From UBA668 sp039796575 (lineage in GTDB: Bacteria; Actinomycetota; Acidimicrobiia; Acidimicrobiales; Ilumatobacteraceae), in NCBI GenBank assembly GCA_039796575.1, contig JBDKJP010000078.1, positions 92,812-156,811 on the forward strand: DNA of 64,000 bases. The letters are read 5' to 3'. Made by a program: the position numbers and the translations under genes. Shown piece by piece: positions 9,359 to 17,704 of this stretch. A model generated the notes under the pieces. That model searched no databases. It was not told the origin of the DNA and was given only the letters and a program-made list of their open reading frames with translations. Positions within the stretch are counted from its first letter, which is position 1. Every line of letters starts with the position of its first letter.

Positions 9359-10243
9359 ATGACCACTCGTGCCCCTCGCCTCCTCGTGGGCGTCGACGGC
9401 ACCGAAGGTTCGGTGGAGGCACTGCGTTGGGCGGCTCATGAAGCCGCTCGGCGCAGTGCCCCGCTGCATGTGATGACCTGTGCCGAACTGCCCGTAGCGG
9501 TCGAGGCCGGCCTCATCGGCAGCAGCGGTGCCACTGGTTCGGCGATGGACTCCATCGTCGCCGAGCAGGAGGCGGTGAACCAGGGTGCCGTGAACCTGGT
9601 CCGCTCGTTCGGCCTCGACATCGAGGTCTCCGGCGACACGGTGCTCGGCGCACCGGCGTACGCGCTGGTGGGTGCCGCGCATCCCGATGACATCATCGTC
9701 GTGGGCGCCACGTCCCACCCGGGTCGCCTCACCGAGGTGCTCGGGTCGGTGGCCACGGTCATCGCCCACCGGGCCCACTGCCCCGTCGTGGTGGTGCACG
9801 GCACCGATCGCCGCGACGCCAAGCTCGGCCGCATCGCCGTCGGCGTCGACGGTTCCGAGTGCGGCGACCAGGCACTGGTGTGGGCCGCCGAGGAGGCGCA
9901 GCGCTGCGGCGCCGAACTGCTCCTCGTGCACGGCTGGACCTACCCGTACAACGGTCCGCGCAACGGCGCCACCGAGGCCCGCGACGACATGAAGCTCGAC
10001 GCGATGCGCATGCTCGAGGCGTGCAGTCGACGGGTGAAGGACCTCGCACCGGAGCTGCGCGTGCACTCCATCATCAGCGAGCAGAGCCCGGCGAAGGCCA
10101 TCATCGACGCCGGCAAGGAGGCCGACCTGCTCGTGGTCGGCAGCCGCGGCCATGGCGGCTTCGCTGCGTTGCTGCTCGGCTCGGTGAGCCGCACCGTGCT
10201 GCAGCACTCGGCCGTCCCGGTCGTCGTCGTCCGCCGCCCCTGA
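9359..10243 (+). CDS. Universal stress protein, tandem UspA domains
   Basis: 294 residues with two Usp domains: residues about 7-145 (LLVGVDGTEGSVEALRWA to CPVVVVHG) and about 158-293 (IAVGVDGSECGDQALVWA to VPVVVVRRP). The second domain keeps the ATP-binding pattern GSRGHGGFAALLLGS; the first has GATSHPGRLTEVLGS. ATP-binding tandem Usp proteins of this kind are dormancy or redox-stress proteins in actinobacteria. It begins four bases after the copper oxidase stop, so the two form an operon probably driven from the DosR-like box. Confidence 0.93.
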   Translation: MTTRAPRLLVGVDGTEGSVEALRWAAHEAARRSAPLHVMTCAELPVAVEAGLIGSSGATGSAMDSIVAEQEAVNQGAVNLVRSFGLDIEVSGDTVLGAPAYALVGAAHPDDIIVVGATSHPGRLTEVLGSVATVIAHRAHCPVVVVHGTDRRDAKLGRIAVGVDGSECGDQALVWAAEEAQRCGAELLLVHGWTYPYNGPRNGATEARDDMKLDAMRMLEACSRRVKDLAPELRVHSIISEQSPAKAIIDAGKEADLLVVGSRGHGGFAALLLGSVSRTVLQHSAVPVVVVRRP

Positions 10244-10298
10244 GGCCGGGCCGACGGTAGGCTCGGCGGGATCGGGCCCCGATGACGGGCCCAGGTCA

Positions 10299-10370
10299 CG
10301 GGGAGTGGCGCAGTGGTAGCGTTCCTGCTTTGGGTGCAGGAGGTCGGGGGTTCAAATCCCCCCTCCCCGA
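10299..10370 (+). tRNA. tRNA-Pro (anticodon TGG)
   Basis: The acceptor stem CGGGGAG pairs with CTCCCCG at 10363-10369, with discriminator A. The anticodon stem CCTGC/GCAGG encloses the loop TTTGGGT, giving anticodon TGG at 10331-10333. The T arm is GGGGG-TTCAAAT-CCCCC. CCA is not encoded. Length 72. Confidence 0.96.
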
Positions 10371-10382
10371 CTGGTGTGAGGC

Positions 10383-11378
10383 TCAGCGCGAGGAGCGTCC
10401 GGTCGACGACCGGCGGGTGTGCAGGGTCGGGTTGCTGATGATGGTGACCGGCGGCGTCACCTTCCGCTCGATGAGGTCGATGAGCGTGCCCACCACCTCG
10501 TCGGCGTAGTGCCGTCCGGTGAGCCCGACCGTGGAGATGTCGTCATCGGCCAGGCGACCGGAGATGTCCTCGTCGAGCGTCACCAGGCGCACGTCGGTGC
10601 CGACCACCAGCCCGCGCGCCTCGACGGCGGCGACGATGTCGGGCACCGACTCGACCACCGTGAGGATGGCGTCGGCCTCCTGGTCGAGCAGTCGCTCGAT
10701 GGCGGCGGCCCGCCCGTCGTTCGCCGGGTCGGTGCACTCCGAACGGATCGTGACACCGGTCTGCTCGCACCACGTCGCATAGGCCTGGTCGATGCGGGCG
10801 AGGAACGAATCACCCGACGTGCCCCACAGCAGACCGGGACGCTGCGCCCCCTGCTCGAGGAAGTGCCCCATCACCAACGGCACGACGGCGGCGTAGTCGA
10901 GATCGACCCAGCCGGCGGCGCGCGAGTCCTCCACGAACCCGTCGCCCACCACCGGCACACCGAGCCGGAGCGCGAGCTCGATGTCGTCGTCCTCCTCGAA
11001 CGTGGTGATCACGATGAGACCCGCGACGGGCAAGGCCGACATCATCACCTCGCTGAGCCCGGGCAGCACCGTCACGGCGTAGCCGCGATCGGTGGCCGCC
11101 AACGACGACGCACCGATGAGCTCGCCCCAGTAGGTGCGGTACGGCTCGAACTCCTTCGGGTGGCGCAACGCGGTGATGACGATGCCGATCACCGGGAGCC
11201 GGCCCGAGGACAGCGCCCGAGCGACCGGGTTCGGCACGTACCCCAACGACTGCGCGGCCTGACGGACCCGATCGCGGGTCTCCTCGGGGATGCGGTTCTT
11301 GCCCGCGAGCGCGTCGGAGGCGGTACCGATGCCCACGCCCGCGAGCCGGGCGACGTCTGCCAACTTCGGTCGTGCCAC
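10383..11378 (-). CDS. LacI-family transcriptional regulator
   Basis: 331 residues. The N-terminal helix-turn-helix (KLADVARLAGVGIGTASDAL, residues 5-24) with the hinge helix region NPVARALSSGRL is typical of LacI/GalR. The rest is a periplasmic-binding-like effector domain (VIGIVITAL, ending with the repeat-like STVGLTGRHYADEVVGTLIDLI). Start is GTG at 11378 with GGAGG nine bases upstream. It diverges from the SGNH hydrolase gene with only 58 bases between, so that gene is a likely target. The effector, probably a sugar or nucleoside, cannot be told from sequence. Confidence 0.9.
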   Translation of the reverse strand: MARPKLADVARLAGVGIGTASDALAGKNRIPEETRDRVRQAAQSLGYVPNPVARALSSGRLPVIGIVITALRHPKEFEPYRTYWGELIGASSLAATDRGYAVTVLPGLSEVMMSALPVAGLIVITTFEEDDDIELALRLGVPVVGDGFVEDSRAAGWVDLDYAAVVPLVMGHFLEQGAQRPGLLWGTSGDSFLARIDQAYATWCEQTGVTIRSECTDPANDGRAAAIERLLDQEADAILTVVESVPDIVAAVEARGLVVGTDVRLVTLDEDISGRLADDDISTVGLTGRHYADEVVGTLIDLIERKVTPPVTIISNPTLHTRRSSTGRSSR

Positions 11379-11436
11379 CGCTTCTCACCTCCGCCGGGAC
11401 GAGTGTAGGCAGCCCACCGTCACGTACGCTCGAACC

Positions 11437-12234
11437 ATGCGGACGACGATGCGACGGCGGGTGGCGGTACTGCTCGCCATGGTGCTGATGCCGCTGGCCG
11501 TCGCCGCGGCCCGCACCGCCGAAGCCGCTCCCCCGCCCGAGGCGTTCCTGGTCGGCGACTCGGTGATAAACGGCATGGCGCAGACCTACGGCGCCACCTC
11601 GCGAGCCCTACTCGCGGCCCGCCACACGTTCATCATGGACACCAAGGGCTGCCGTCGGCTCATCACCACCAGCTGCCGCATCGGCGACAACCCGGCACCG
11701 CCGAACGCCATCACCACCATCCGCGCCAACGCCGGCCGCTACCGCACCGCGCTCGTCGTCGGCGTCGGGTACAACGACCCCACCACCGGCTCGGTGGGGC
11801 TCACGACGGCCATCGACGTCATCCTCGCCGAGGCGAAGCGGCAGGGCATCCCCTACGTGATCTGGCTCACCTACCGCGTCGCCGGACCGTCGGCCTCGCG
11901 GTTCGCCGCGCACAACTCGGTGCTGCGCACCAAGGCCGCACGCGACCCACGGCTGATCATCGCCGACTGGGCCACCCGCAGCGCGTCGATGCCGACGTCG
12001 TGGTTCTCGGCCGACGGCATCCATCTCGGACGCGACGCCACCATCGCGATGGCCGACCTCATCGCCGACACGCTCGACAAGGTGACCGCGCCGATGAACG
12101 GGTCGAAGTGCGTCGTCACCAACTCGACCACGCCGGCCCCCACGTTCCCGGTCCCCGTCACGAAGGTGACGGCGCTCGCGGGCGGCGCAACAGGTTCGGC
12201 TGCGGCCCGCCGGCAGCACCTGTGGTGCCCCTGA
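11437..12234 (+). CDS. Secreted SGNH/GDSL-type hydrolase
   Basis: 265 residues. The signal peptide (MRTTMRRRVAVLLAMVLMPL, cleavage probably after AEA near residue 28) is followed by block I FLVGDSVING, with the nucleophilic Ser in GDSV, a middle block GVGYND, and block V SADGIHLG holding the catalytic Asp/His. These are the SGNH esterase signatures; the family includes acyl- and cell-wall O-acetyl esterases. TACGCT stands six bases before ATG 11437, so the transcript is probably leaderless. It lies opposite the LacI-type gene. Confidence 0.85.
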   Translation: MRTTMRRRVAVLLAMVLMPLAVAAARTAEAAPPPEAFLVGDSVINGMAQTYGATSRALLAARHTFIMDTKGCRRLITTSCRIGDNPAPPNAITTIRANAGRYRTALVVGVGYNDPTTGSVGLTTAIDVILAEAKRQGIPYVIWLTYRVAGPSASRFAAHNSVLRTKAARDPRLIIADWATRSASMPTSWFSADGIHLGRDATIAMADLIADTLDKVTAPMNGSKCVVTNSTTPAPTFPVPVTKVTALAGGATGSAAARRQHLWCP

Positions 12235-12246
12235 CGACGTGACGGG

Positions 12247-13077
12247 TCAGCGACCCGGGAACGTACCGGCCGCGACAATGGTGCCGCTGAGCTCCTTACC
12301 GAGCGCCGCCAACCAGATCGCGTCGTCGTCGGACAGCATCGCCCACGGCGCCGCAGCCAGCTCGTCGGTGCGTCGCTCGACCTCGTCGCGGTGCTGCTTG
12401 CCCACCGCGGTGAGCGTGCCGTCGGTGGCCAGCCAGCCGCGCGCCACCAGGCCGCGGGCGGCCGTCGCCCACGCGTCGTCGCTCCAGGCGCGCGTCGCCT
12501 TCAGCACCGCGGGCGGCACCGCACCGGTGGCACCGTGCAGCACCAACGCCTCAACACCCGACACGCCCTCGGCGGTGAGCGCCGCCACGTGGCCGTCGCC
12601 GCGGAACTCGCGCAGCAACGTGATGCCGAACCACAGCGCGAGGTGGGGCTCGTCGGGCCAGGCCTGGGCGAGGTGCCCGGCGAACAGCGGGCGCCCCTCG
12701 GGTCGGCAGGCGGGCACGATGCGGCGCAGCATCGCTGCCGCCTGGGCGATGTCGTCGTGCTCGAGCCGCGTCCCGAACAGTCGGTGGAGTGCCTCGTCGA
12801 CGGCCGCCAGGCGGGCCGACCACAGCGCCTCGGGCGACGTGCGTCGCCACACGTCGGGCACCACCGCGTGCACGCGCGACGGCTCGAAGTTGAAGAACGT
12901 CGCGACCACGACCTCGGCCGGCACCGCACCCATCGCCGCGGCACGCGAGCCGAAGTAGCCCATCATCCCGGCGTCGAGCCCGAGTGCGGTGTAGTGACGA
13001 TCGGCCTCGGGAACGAAGTAGATGAGGCCGTGGTACGGCTCGAGCCGCTGCCACAGGAATCGTGCGGTGCTCTGCAC
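12247..13077 (-). CDS. SCO6745-like conserved actinobacterial protein
   Basis: 276 residues, alpha-helical, without a signal peptide. The N-terminal signature LEPYHGLIYFVPEADRHYTALGLD and the later GYFGSRAAAMG match my recollection of the SCO6745 (SalK-like) family of actinobacteria, whose biochemistry is not established; the C-terminal half has a winged-helix look (ARGLVARGWLATDGTLTAVGKQHRDEV). Start GTG 13077 is one base past the Rieske oxygenase stop, so the genes are coupled. Last gene of a six-gene run; convergent with the SGNH hydrolase. Confidence 0.75.
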   Translation of the reverse strand: MQSTARFLWQRLEPYHGLIYFVPEADRHYTALGLDAGMMGYFGSRAAAMGAVPAEVVVATFFNFEPSRVHAVVPDVWRRTSPEALWSARLAAVDEALHRLFGTRLEHDDIAQAAAMLRRIVPACRPEGRPLFAGHLAQAWPDEPHLALWFGITLLREFRGDGHVAALTAEGVSGVEALVLHGATGAVPPAVLKATRAWSDDAWATAARGLVARGWLATDGTLTAVGKQHRDEVERRTDELAAAPWAMLSDDDAIWLAALGKELSGTIVAAGTFPGR

Positions 13078-13078
13078 G

Positions 13079-14086
13079 TCAGTCGACCTCCCCGACGGCG
13101 TCGCGCACCATCCCGTGGAACACCTCGAGCGGGTACTCCCACTTCGGGCTGAGGAACCCGGTGTCGTAGTTGCCGGCCGCCAGGTTGCGCTGCACGTGCT
13201 CGCACATGCGCGCGTCCTCGTCGGCGACCTCCTCGCTGAACTTCACGATGTCCTCCACGCCCTCGGCGTCGTCGGCGAAGAAGTACTCGAAGAACAGGTC
13301 GCTCTGCGCGTGCCCACGCGGCAGCCAGCGCTCGACGGCGAATCCGCCGGGGAACACGTCGAACCCGAACGTCGGCCAGAACCAGCCGAACACGCTGAAC
13401 GTGCTGGTGTCGCGTGGCGGCATCGAGTGGATGTTCCAACGCGGGTCGCCCTTGTAGGCGACGACGTAGTTCGCGGCGTCGGCGTCGCGGCTCATGGCCG
13501 GATGGGTGGTGGGCAGGTGATAGCCCTCGAGGAAGTTGTCGCCGTACGTCTTCCAGTTGCACGCCACGTGCCGGAGGCTGCGGCTGTGGAACCGGTACCG
13601 CTCGAGCGGGATGCCGGCGACCTCGTCGGGGAACGCGCCGAGCCACTCGTGCAGCGGCGGCGCGGCAGGGTCGAGGCACACGAACACGAGGCCGCGCCAC
13701 GAGCCGACCTGCACCGGGGTGAGGTCCATCTCGGCCGGAGCGTCGGCGCCGAAGTCGCGGGCACTGAGCAGCGCGCCCTCACCGTTGAACGCCCAGCCGT
13801 GGTACTTGCAGACCAGGTTCTTCGAGCATCCCTCGCCGTCGAACACCAGCGGTCCCGCACGGTGCGGACAGAGGTTGTGAAATGCGCGCAACGAACCGTC
13901 GTCGGTGCGGCGCACGAAGATGGGCCAACCGGCCAGGTTCTCGGTGAGGTAGTCGCCCGGGTTGCGCAACTGGTGGTCGTACCCGATGTGCACCCAGCTG
14001 CGCCCGAAGATCGGCCACCGCTCGCGCTGCCACACGTCGGGATCGGTGTACCACCTCGCCGGCAAGGTGCGTCGGAGGTCGCTCAT
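13079..14086 (-). CDS. Rieske non-heme iron oxygenase, alpha subunit
   Basis: 335 residues. The Rieske [2Fe-2S] ligands are C73-x-H75 and C93-x2-H96 (CPHRAGPL and CKYHGW). The catalytic mononuclear iron site begins with NFLEGYHLPTTHP (H190, H195). This architecture belongs to ring-hydroxylating and demethylating oxygenases; the substrate is unknown and no reductase or ferredoxin gene is adjacent. Start ATG 14086 overlaps the SPFH stop by four bases (ATGA). The gene ends one base before the SCO6745-like start. Confidence 0.9.
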   Translation of the reverse strand: MSDLRRTLPARWYTDPDVWQRERWPIFGRSWVHIGYDHQLRNPGDYLTENLAGWPIFVRRTDDGSLRAFHNLCPHRAGPLVFDGEGCSKNLVCKYHGWAFNGEGALLSARDFGADAPAEMDLTPVQVGSWRGLVFVCLDPAAPPLHEWLGAFPDEVAGIPLERYRFHSRSLRHVACNWKTYGDNFLEGYHLPTTHPAMSRDADAANYVVAYKGDPRWNIHSMPPRDTSTFSVFGWFWPTFGFDVFPGGFAVERWLPRGHAQSDLFFEYFFADDAEGVEDIVKFSEEVADEDARMCEHVQRNLAAGNYDTGFLSPKWEYPLEVFHGMVRDAVGEVD

Positions 14087-15030
14087 TGCGCCGGCCGGTT
14101 CTCCACCACGGTGAGCTGCTGCAGCGCGAGCAGGTCCTGCATCTGCTTCTGCAGTCCGTCGGGCGAACCGTCGAGGAACAGCACGTTGCCCTTGCCGTTC
14201 TCCGCCATGTGGCGGATGGCCTCGGTCCACATCGAGAACAGGATGAGCGACGAGTCGACGGCGTTGGCGTCCATCTCGCGGGCGGCCTGCGCGAGGCCGC
14301 GTGCCACTTCTTCGCGGAACAGCGCGACACCCTGGCCACGGAGCTGCGCAGCGGTGCGCTCGGCCTCGGCCTCGATGCGCACCGCGGTGCCGAGCGCCTC
14401 GGCCTCCTTGGTCTTGCGGATGAGCAGCGCGTCGCCCTCGTTCGTGGCCGCGGCCTTGAGGTTGTTGCTCGCCACCACCTGGGCCATCGAGGTGGTGATG
14501 GCCTGGTCGAACGTGATGTCGTTGAGCTGCAGGTCGATGAGGTGGTAGCCCCAGGTCTCGATGACGTGGTCGAGGTTCTCCTTCACCTCGGCGACGATCT
14601 CGCCGCGCAACGCGAGGATCTCGGCCTGGCGCTTGGTGGCCACGAAGCCGCGGGTGCTGCCCTCGACGCTGCGCACCAACGCGGTGAGGAAGTCCTTCTC
14701 GGTGACGAACTTGAACGCGATGTTCTTGATGGTCTCCTCGGACTCGTTGATGGCGCTGTACACCATCATCGCCGTGAAGTAGATGTTCGCCTGGTCCTGC
14801 GAGATCGCCTGGAACTGCAGCTCGACCGCACGGTTCTGCACACTGATGCGGCGGTACACCTGCTCGATGACCGGGAAGATGAAGTTCAGGCCCGGCCGCA
14901 GCGTGCGGTGGTACTTGCCGAAGATGGTGGTGACCGCGACCGTGCCCTGCTGCACGGTGCGGATGCTGAGCGCGATGAGCAGCACCACCGCTGCGATGCC
15001 GATGATCGTCCCGATCAATGTGCCACTCAT
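14083..15030 (-). CDS. SPFH/band 7 membrane protein
   Basis: 315 residues. A single N-terminal membrane segment (MSGTLIGTIIGIAAVVLLIALS) precedes an SPFH domain (TVQQGTVAVTTIFGKYHRTL and on) and a long Ala/Glu-rich coiled coil (NEGDALLIRKTKEAEALGTAVRIEAEAERTA with smaller segments). This is the stomatin/flotillin arrangement, which forms membrane oligomers and often serves membrane quality control. ATG 15030 is chosen over GTG 15045 because GGAGG lies five bases before it. It is embedded in a metabolic operon rather than beside NfeD, its most common partner. Confidence 0.88.
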   Translation of the reverse strand: MSGTLIGTIIGIAAVVLLIALSIRTVQQGTVAVTTIFGKYHRTLRPGLNFIFPVIEQVYRRISVQNRAVELQFQAISQDQANIYFTAMMVYSAINESEETIKNIAFKFVTEKDFLTALVRSVEGSTRGFVATKRQAEILALRGEIVAEVKENLDHVIETWGYHLIDLQLNDITFDQAITTSMAQVVASNNLKAAATNEGDALLIRKTKEAEALGTAVRIEAEAERTAAQLRGQGVALFREEVARGLAQAAREMDANAVDSSLILFSMWTEAIRHMAENGKGNVLFLDGSPDGLQKQMQDLLALQQLTVVENRPAQ

Positions 15031-15069
15031 GTGAACCTCCGTCACCGCTCGTGTGGGGCGGAGTGTACG

Positions 15070-15735
15070 TCAGCCGCGGTCGTCGATGATCGTGTACGCC
15101 TTGCGGATGGTCTCGTGCACCACCCACCGACCGGTGGTGCCGGACGGCGTGAGGATGACCGAGCCGGCCCGCATGTCGAACTCGCGGCCGTCGTCGAAGT
15201 GCAGCGTGGCGTGGCCCGAGAGCACGCAGAACACCTCGTCGTACCCTTCGCGACGGAACGGGAACTCGCCGGGCGTGCAGTCCCACACGCCGACGTGCAG
15301 CCGGTTGTGCGACCAGATGTCGACCGAGCGTTCGTGCGGGTCACCGGCGATGACCACCGGTCGAGGCTCGGGTGCGCCGAGGTCGAACGTGAACGCGTTC
15401 GACAGGTGCGACGGGGTGGACGGCGCGCCGTCGCGCTGGTCGATGACGTACAGCTTGCGGACGGTCTGGTGCACCGTCCACACGCCGGGCCAACTGCGCG
15501 GCGTGGCCCACAGCGTGCCGGGCGCGATGTCGAGCGTCTGGTCGGGCGACGCGACGGTGACGCGACCCGACACCATGTACATCGACTCGTCGTAGTCCGC
15601 GGTTGGTTCGTCGAACACGCCGGGCGTGCACTCCCAGATGCCGATCGACAGTTCGCCGTCGTCGACGAACGGCAGGTCGGCGGTGTGCGGTCCGGTGGGT
15701 GCGAGCGTGGCGGTGAGGATGTCGGCGACGTACAT
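15070..15735 (-). CDS. Double cupin-domain protein
   Basis: 221 residues with two similar cupin halves: about 25-100 (IGIWECTPGVFDEPTADYDESMYMVSG region) and about 135-215 (HVGVWDCTPGEFPFRREGYDEVFCVLSG region). The repeated pattern W-x-C-T-P-G-x-F and DE-x-(M/F)-x-x-x-SG is that of the cupin_3 (DUF861) group, which includes ureidoglycine aminohydrolase; the typical cupin metal His residues are mostly absent, so catalysis is uncertain. It starts one base after the phosphofructokinase stop, and the SPFH gene follows. Confidence 0.82.
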   Translation of the reverse strand: MYVADILTATLAPTGPHTADLPFVDDGELSIGIWECTPGVFDEPTADYDESMYMVSGRVTVASPDQTLDIAPGTLWATPRSWPGVWTVHQTVRKLYVIDQRDGAPSTPSHLSNAFTFDLGAPEPRPVVIAGDPHERSVDIWSHNRLHVGVWDCTPGEFPFRREGYDEVFCVLSGHATLHFDDGREFDMRAGSVILTPSGTTGRWVVHETIRKAYTIIDDRG

Positions 15736-15736
15736 G

Positions 15737-16834
15737 TCAGTCGTCCCCGAACGAGGTGCCGAGCTCGCGCCCTGCCAACAACGTGTCGCAGTCGAGCGGC
15801 ACGGTGCGCAACCGGCCGACGGCGTCGGCCAGCGACACGTACTCGACGTTCGGTTCGTTGAGCGCCACCATCACGCCGTTCTCGCCCTCCTCCAGCGCTC
15901 GCACGGCGGCGGCACCGAAGCGGCTGCCGAGCAGTCGGTCGGTGGCCGTCGGCGTGCCACCGCGCACGAGGTGGCCGAGCACGACGGTGCGGGCCTCCTT
16001 GCCGGTGAGCCGGGTGAGTTCCTCGGCCACCACGTGACCGATGCCGCCCAGCCGTTCGGCGTGGTCGTGGGGTCGGTCGATGACCTCCTGGTGACCATCC
16101 TTGGGCGCTGCGCCCTCGGCCACGACGACGATGGTGTAGTGCGCACCGTTCTCTTCGCGGCGCTTGATGGCACGGGCGATCGAGTCGTAGCTGAATGGGA
16201 TCTCCGGGATCAGCACGACGTGTGCGCCACTGGCCACGCCGGCGAACAGCGCGATCCAGCCGGCGTCGCGGCCCATCACCTCGACGACGAACACACGCGA
16301 GTGCGACGCCGCGGTGGTGAACAGGCGGTCGATGCTCTCGGTGGCGATCTCCACCGCGGTGGCGAAGCCGAACGTGACGAGCGTGCGGTCGAGATCGTTG
16401 TCGATGGTCTTCGGCACGCCGATGACGCGCATGCCCTCCTCGTACAGCCGCTGCGCGATGGACAGCGATCCGTCACCGCCGATGGAGATGAGGGCGTCGA
16501 TGCCGGCCTGGCGGAACAGCTCGACGACGTGGCCGGTGCGGTCCTCGTACTGGACCGACCCGTCGTCCTGCACCACCGGGTAGTGGCACGGGTTGCCGCG
16601 GTTGGTGCTGCCGAGCATGGTGCCGCCGAGGTGGCCGATGCCGCGCACGTTCTGCGAGGTGAGCGGGAACACGCCCGACCCCTCCGGGTAGTGGTCGGGG
16701 AAGAGCAGGCCGTTGAACCCGTCGCGGATGCCGACGACCTCCCAGCCTCGACGGAGCGCCGCGAACGTGGCGGCCCGGATGACAGCGTTCAACCCGGGGG
16801 CGTCGCCGCCTCCGGTGGACAGTGCGATGCGCAT
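15737..16834 (-). CDS. pfkA: 6-phosphofructokinase, group III type
   Basis: Phosphorylates fructose 6-phosphate in glycolysis. 365 residues. The N-terminal nucleotide loop is STGGGDAPGLNAVIRA, the catalytic region is GGDGS followed by VPKTIDNDLDRT, and substrate loops MGRDAGWIAL and RGGTPTATDRLLGSRFG are present. The Gly in GGDGS indicates ATP as donor (Asp there marks pyrophosphate enzymes), while Lys in PKTIDND is shared with group III and PPi-dependent enzymes. It follows the alpha/beta hydrolase by 12 bases and is followed one base later by the cupin gene. Confidence 0.93.
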   Translation of the reverse strand: MRIALSTGGGDAPGLNAVIRAATFAALRRGWEVVGIRDGFNGLLFPDHYPEGSGVFPLTSQNVRGIGHLGGTMLGSTNRGNPCHYPVVQDDGSVQYEDRTGHVVELFRQAGIDALISIGGDGSLSIAQRLYEEGMRVIGVPKTIDNDLDRTLVTFGFATAVEIATESIDRLFTTAASHSRVFVVEVMGRDAGWIALFAGVASGAHVVLIPEIPFSYDSIARAIKRREENGAHYTIVVVAEGAAPKDGHQEVIDRPHDHAERLGGIGHVVAEELTRLTGKEARTVVLGHLVRGGTPTATDRLLGSRFGAAAVRALEEGENGVMVALNEPNVEYVSLADAVGRLRTVPLDCDTLLAGRELGTSFGDD

Positions 16835-16846
16835 ACGGTCATCGGT

Positions 16847-17650
16847 CTACCACGGGTGCGTGGTGAGGAACTCGATCACCGCCGGCCAGGCGCTGCGGTC
16901 CTGCCACAGGAACCCGTGGCCTCCCTGGAACCGGTGCAGCTCGGCGGTCGGCACGCGCGACGCAATGGCCTCGCTGTTCTCGGGTGGCGCGAGCGCGTCG
17001 AACTCACCGCAACCGATCCACGTGGGGCAGGTGATCGACGGCAACCGGTCCCACACGTCGTGGCCCGCGCGGGCTTCGAGCTGCAGTGCTTCGCCGCGCA
17101 GCTGCTCGGCGGTCTTCGGCTGCGCCCTCCCGGCTGCCGCGAGGTCGACGAGCATCTGGTCGAACGGGTGCTCGGCGAGGAACTCTGGCGTGTAGCGACG
17201 GTCGGCGAGGTGGAGGCGGAGCCGGTCCTGCTCGTCGGCCGGCAGCGCGGCGACGGTGTGCAACGGGTAGCTGCTGCCACCCGCCCCACCCGGCGAGGTG
17301 CACGCCAGCACCAGTGCCGCGACGCGGTCGGGATGGGTGACCGCGAACTCCTGCGCCACCATCCCGCCGAAGCTGATGCCGAACACGGCCGCGCGCTCCC
17401 AGCCCACGTGGTCGAGCAGGGCCGCACCATCGGCGGCGTAGTCGGCCATCGTCGGGACGTCGGCGGTCACCGTGGTGCGCCCGAGGCACCGCTGGTCGTG
17501 GATGAGCACGGTGCAGTGCGCGGCGAGCTTGTCGATCATCGGCGCGGCCGCGGCGATGGTGGCGCCCGAGCCGTTGAACAGCAGCAGCGGCGGCCCGTCC
17601 CCGTGGAGCTCGTGGTACACGTCGATGCCGTTGATGCGTGCAGTGGGCAT
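16847..17650 (-). CDS. Alpha/beta-fold hydrolase
   Basis: 267 residues. Oxyanion region LLLFNGSGATIAAA, nucleophile elbow GISFGGMVAQE (Ser about residue 94), acid residue in GEFDALAPPE and catalytic His in QGGHGFLWQ make a complete triad. It resembles 3-oxoadipate enol-lactonase and haloperoxidase-like members, but the substrate is not defined. ATG 17650 has CAGACT six bases upstream and no ribosome-binding site, suggesting a leaderless mRNA that then reads through pfk, cupin, SPFH, Rieske and SCO6745-like genes. It diverges from the 2OG-Fe oxygenase, 54 bases apart. Confidence 0.88.
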   Translation of the reverse strand: MPTARINGIDVYHELHGDGPPLLLFNGSGATIAAAAPMIDKLAAHCTVLIHDQRCLGRTTVTADVPTMADYAADGAALLDHVGWERAAVFGISFGGMVAQEFAVTHPDRVAALVLACTSPGGAGGSSYPLHTVAALPADEQDRLRLHLADRRYTPEFLAEHPFDQMLVDLAAAGRAQPKTAEQLRGEALQLEARAGHDVWDRLPSITCPTWIGCGEFDALAPPENSEAIASRVPTAELHRFQGGHGFLWQDRSAWPAVIEFLTTHPW

Positions 17651-17704
17651 GGCGCGAGTCTGGCCGTTCGTCGGTCGCTGCGGCGCCGTCGTAACGTCGG
17701 CACC

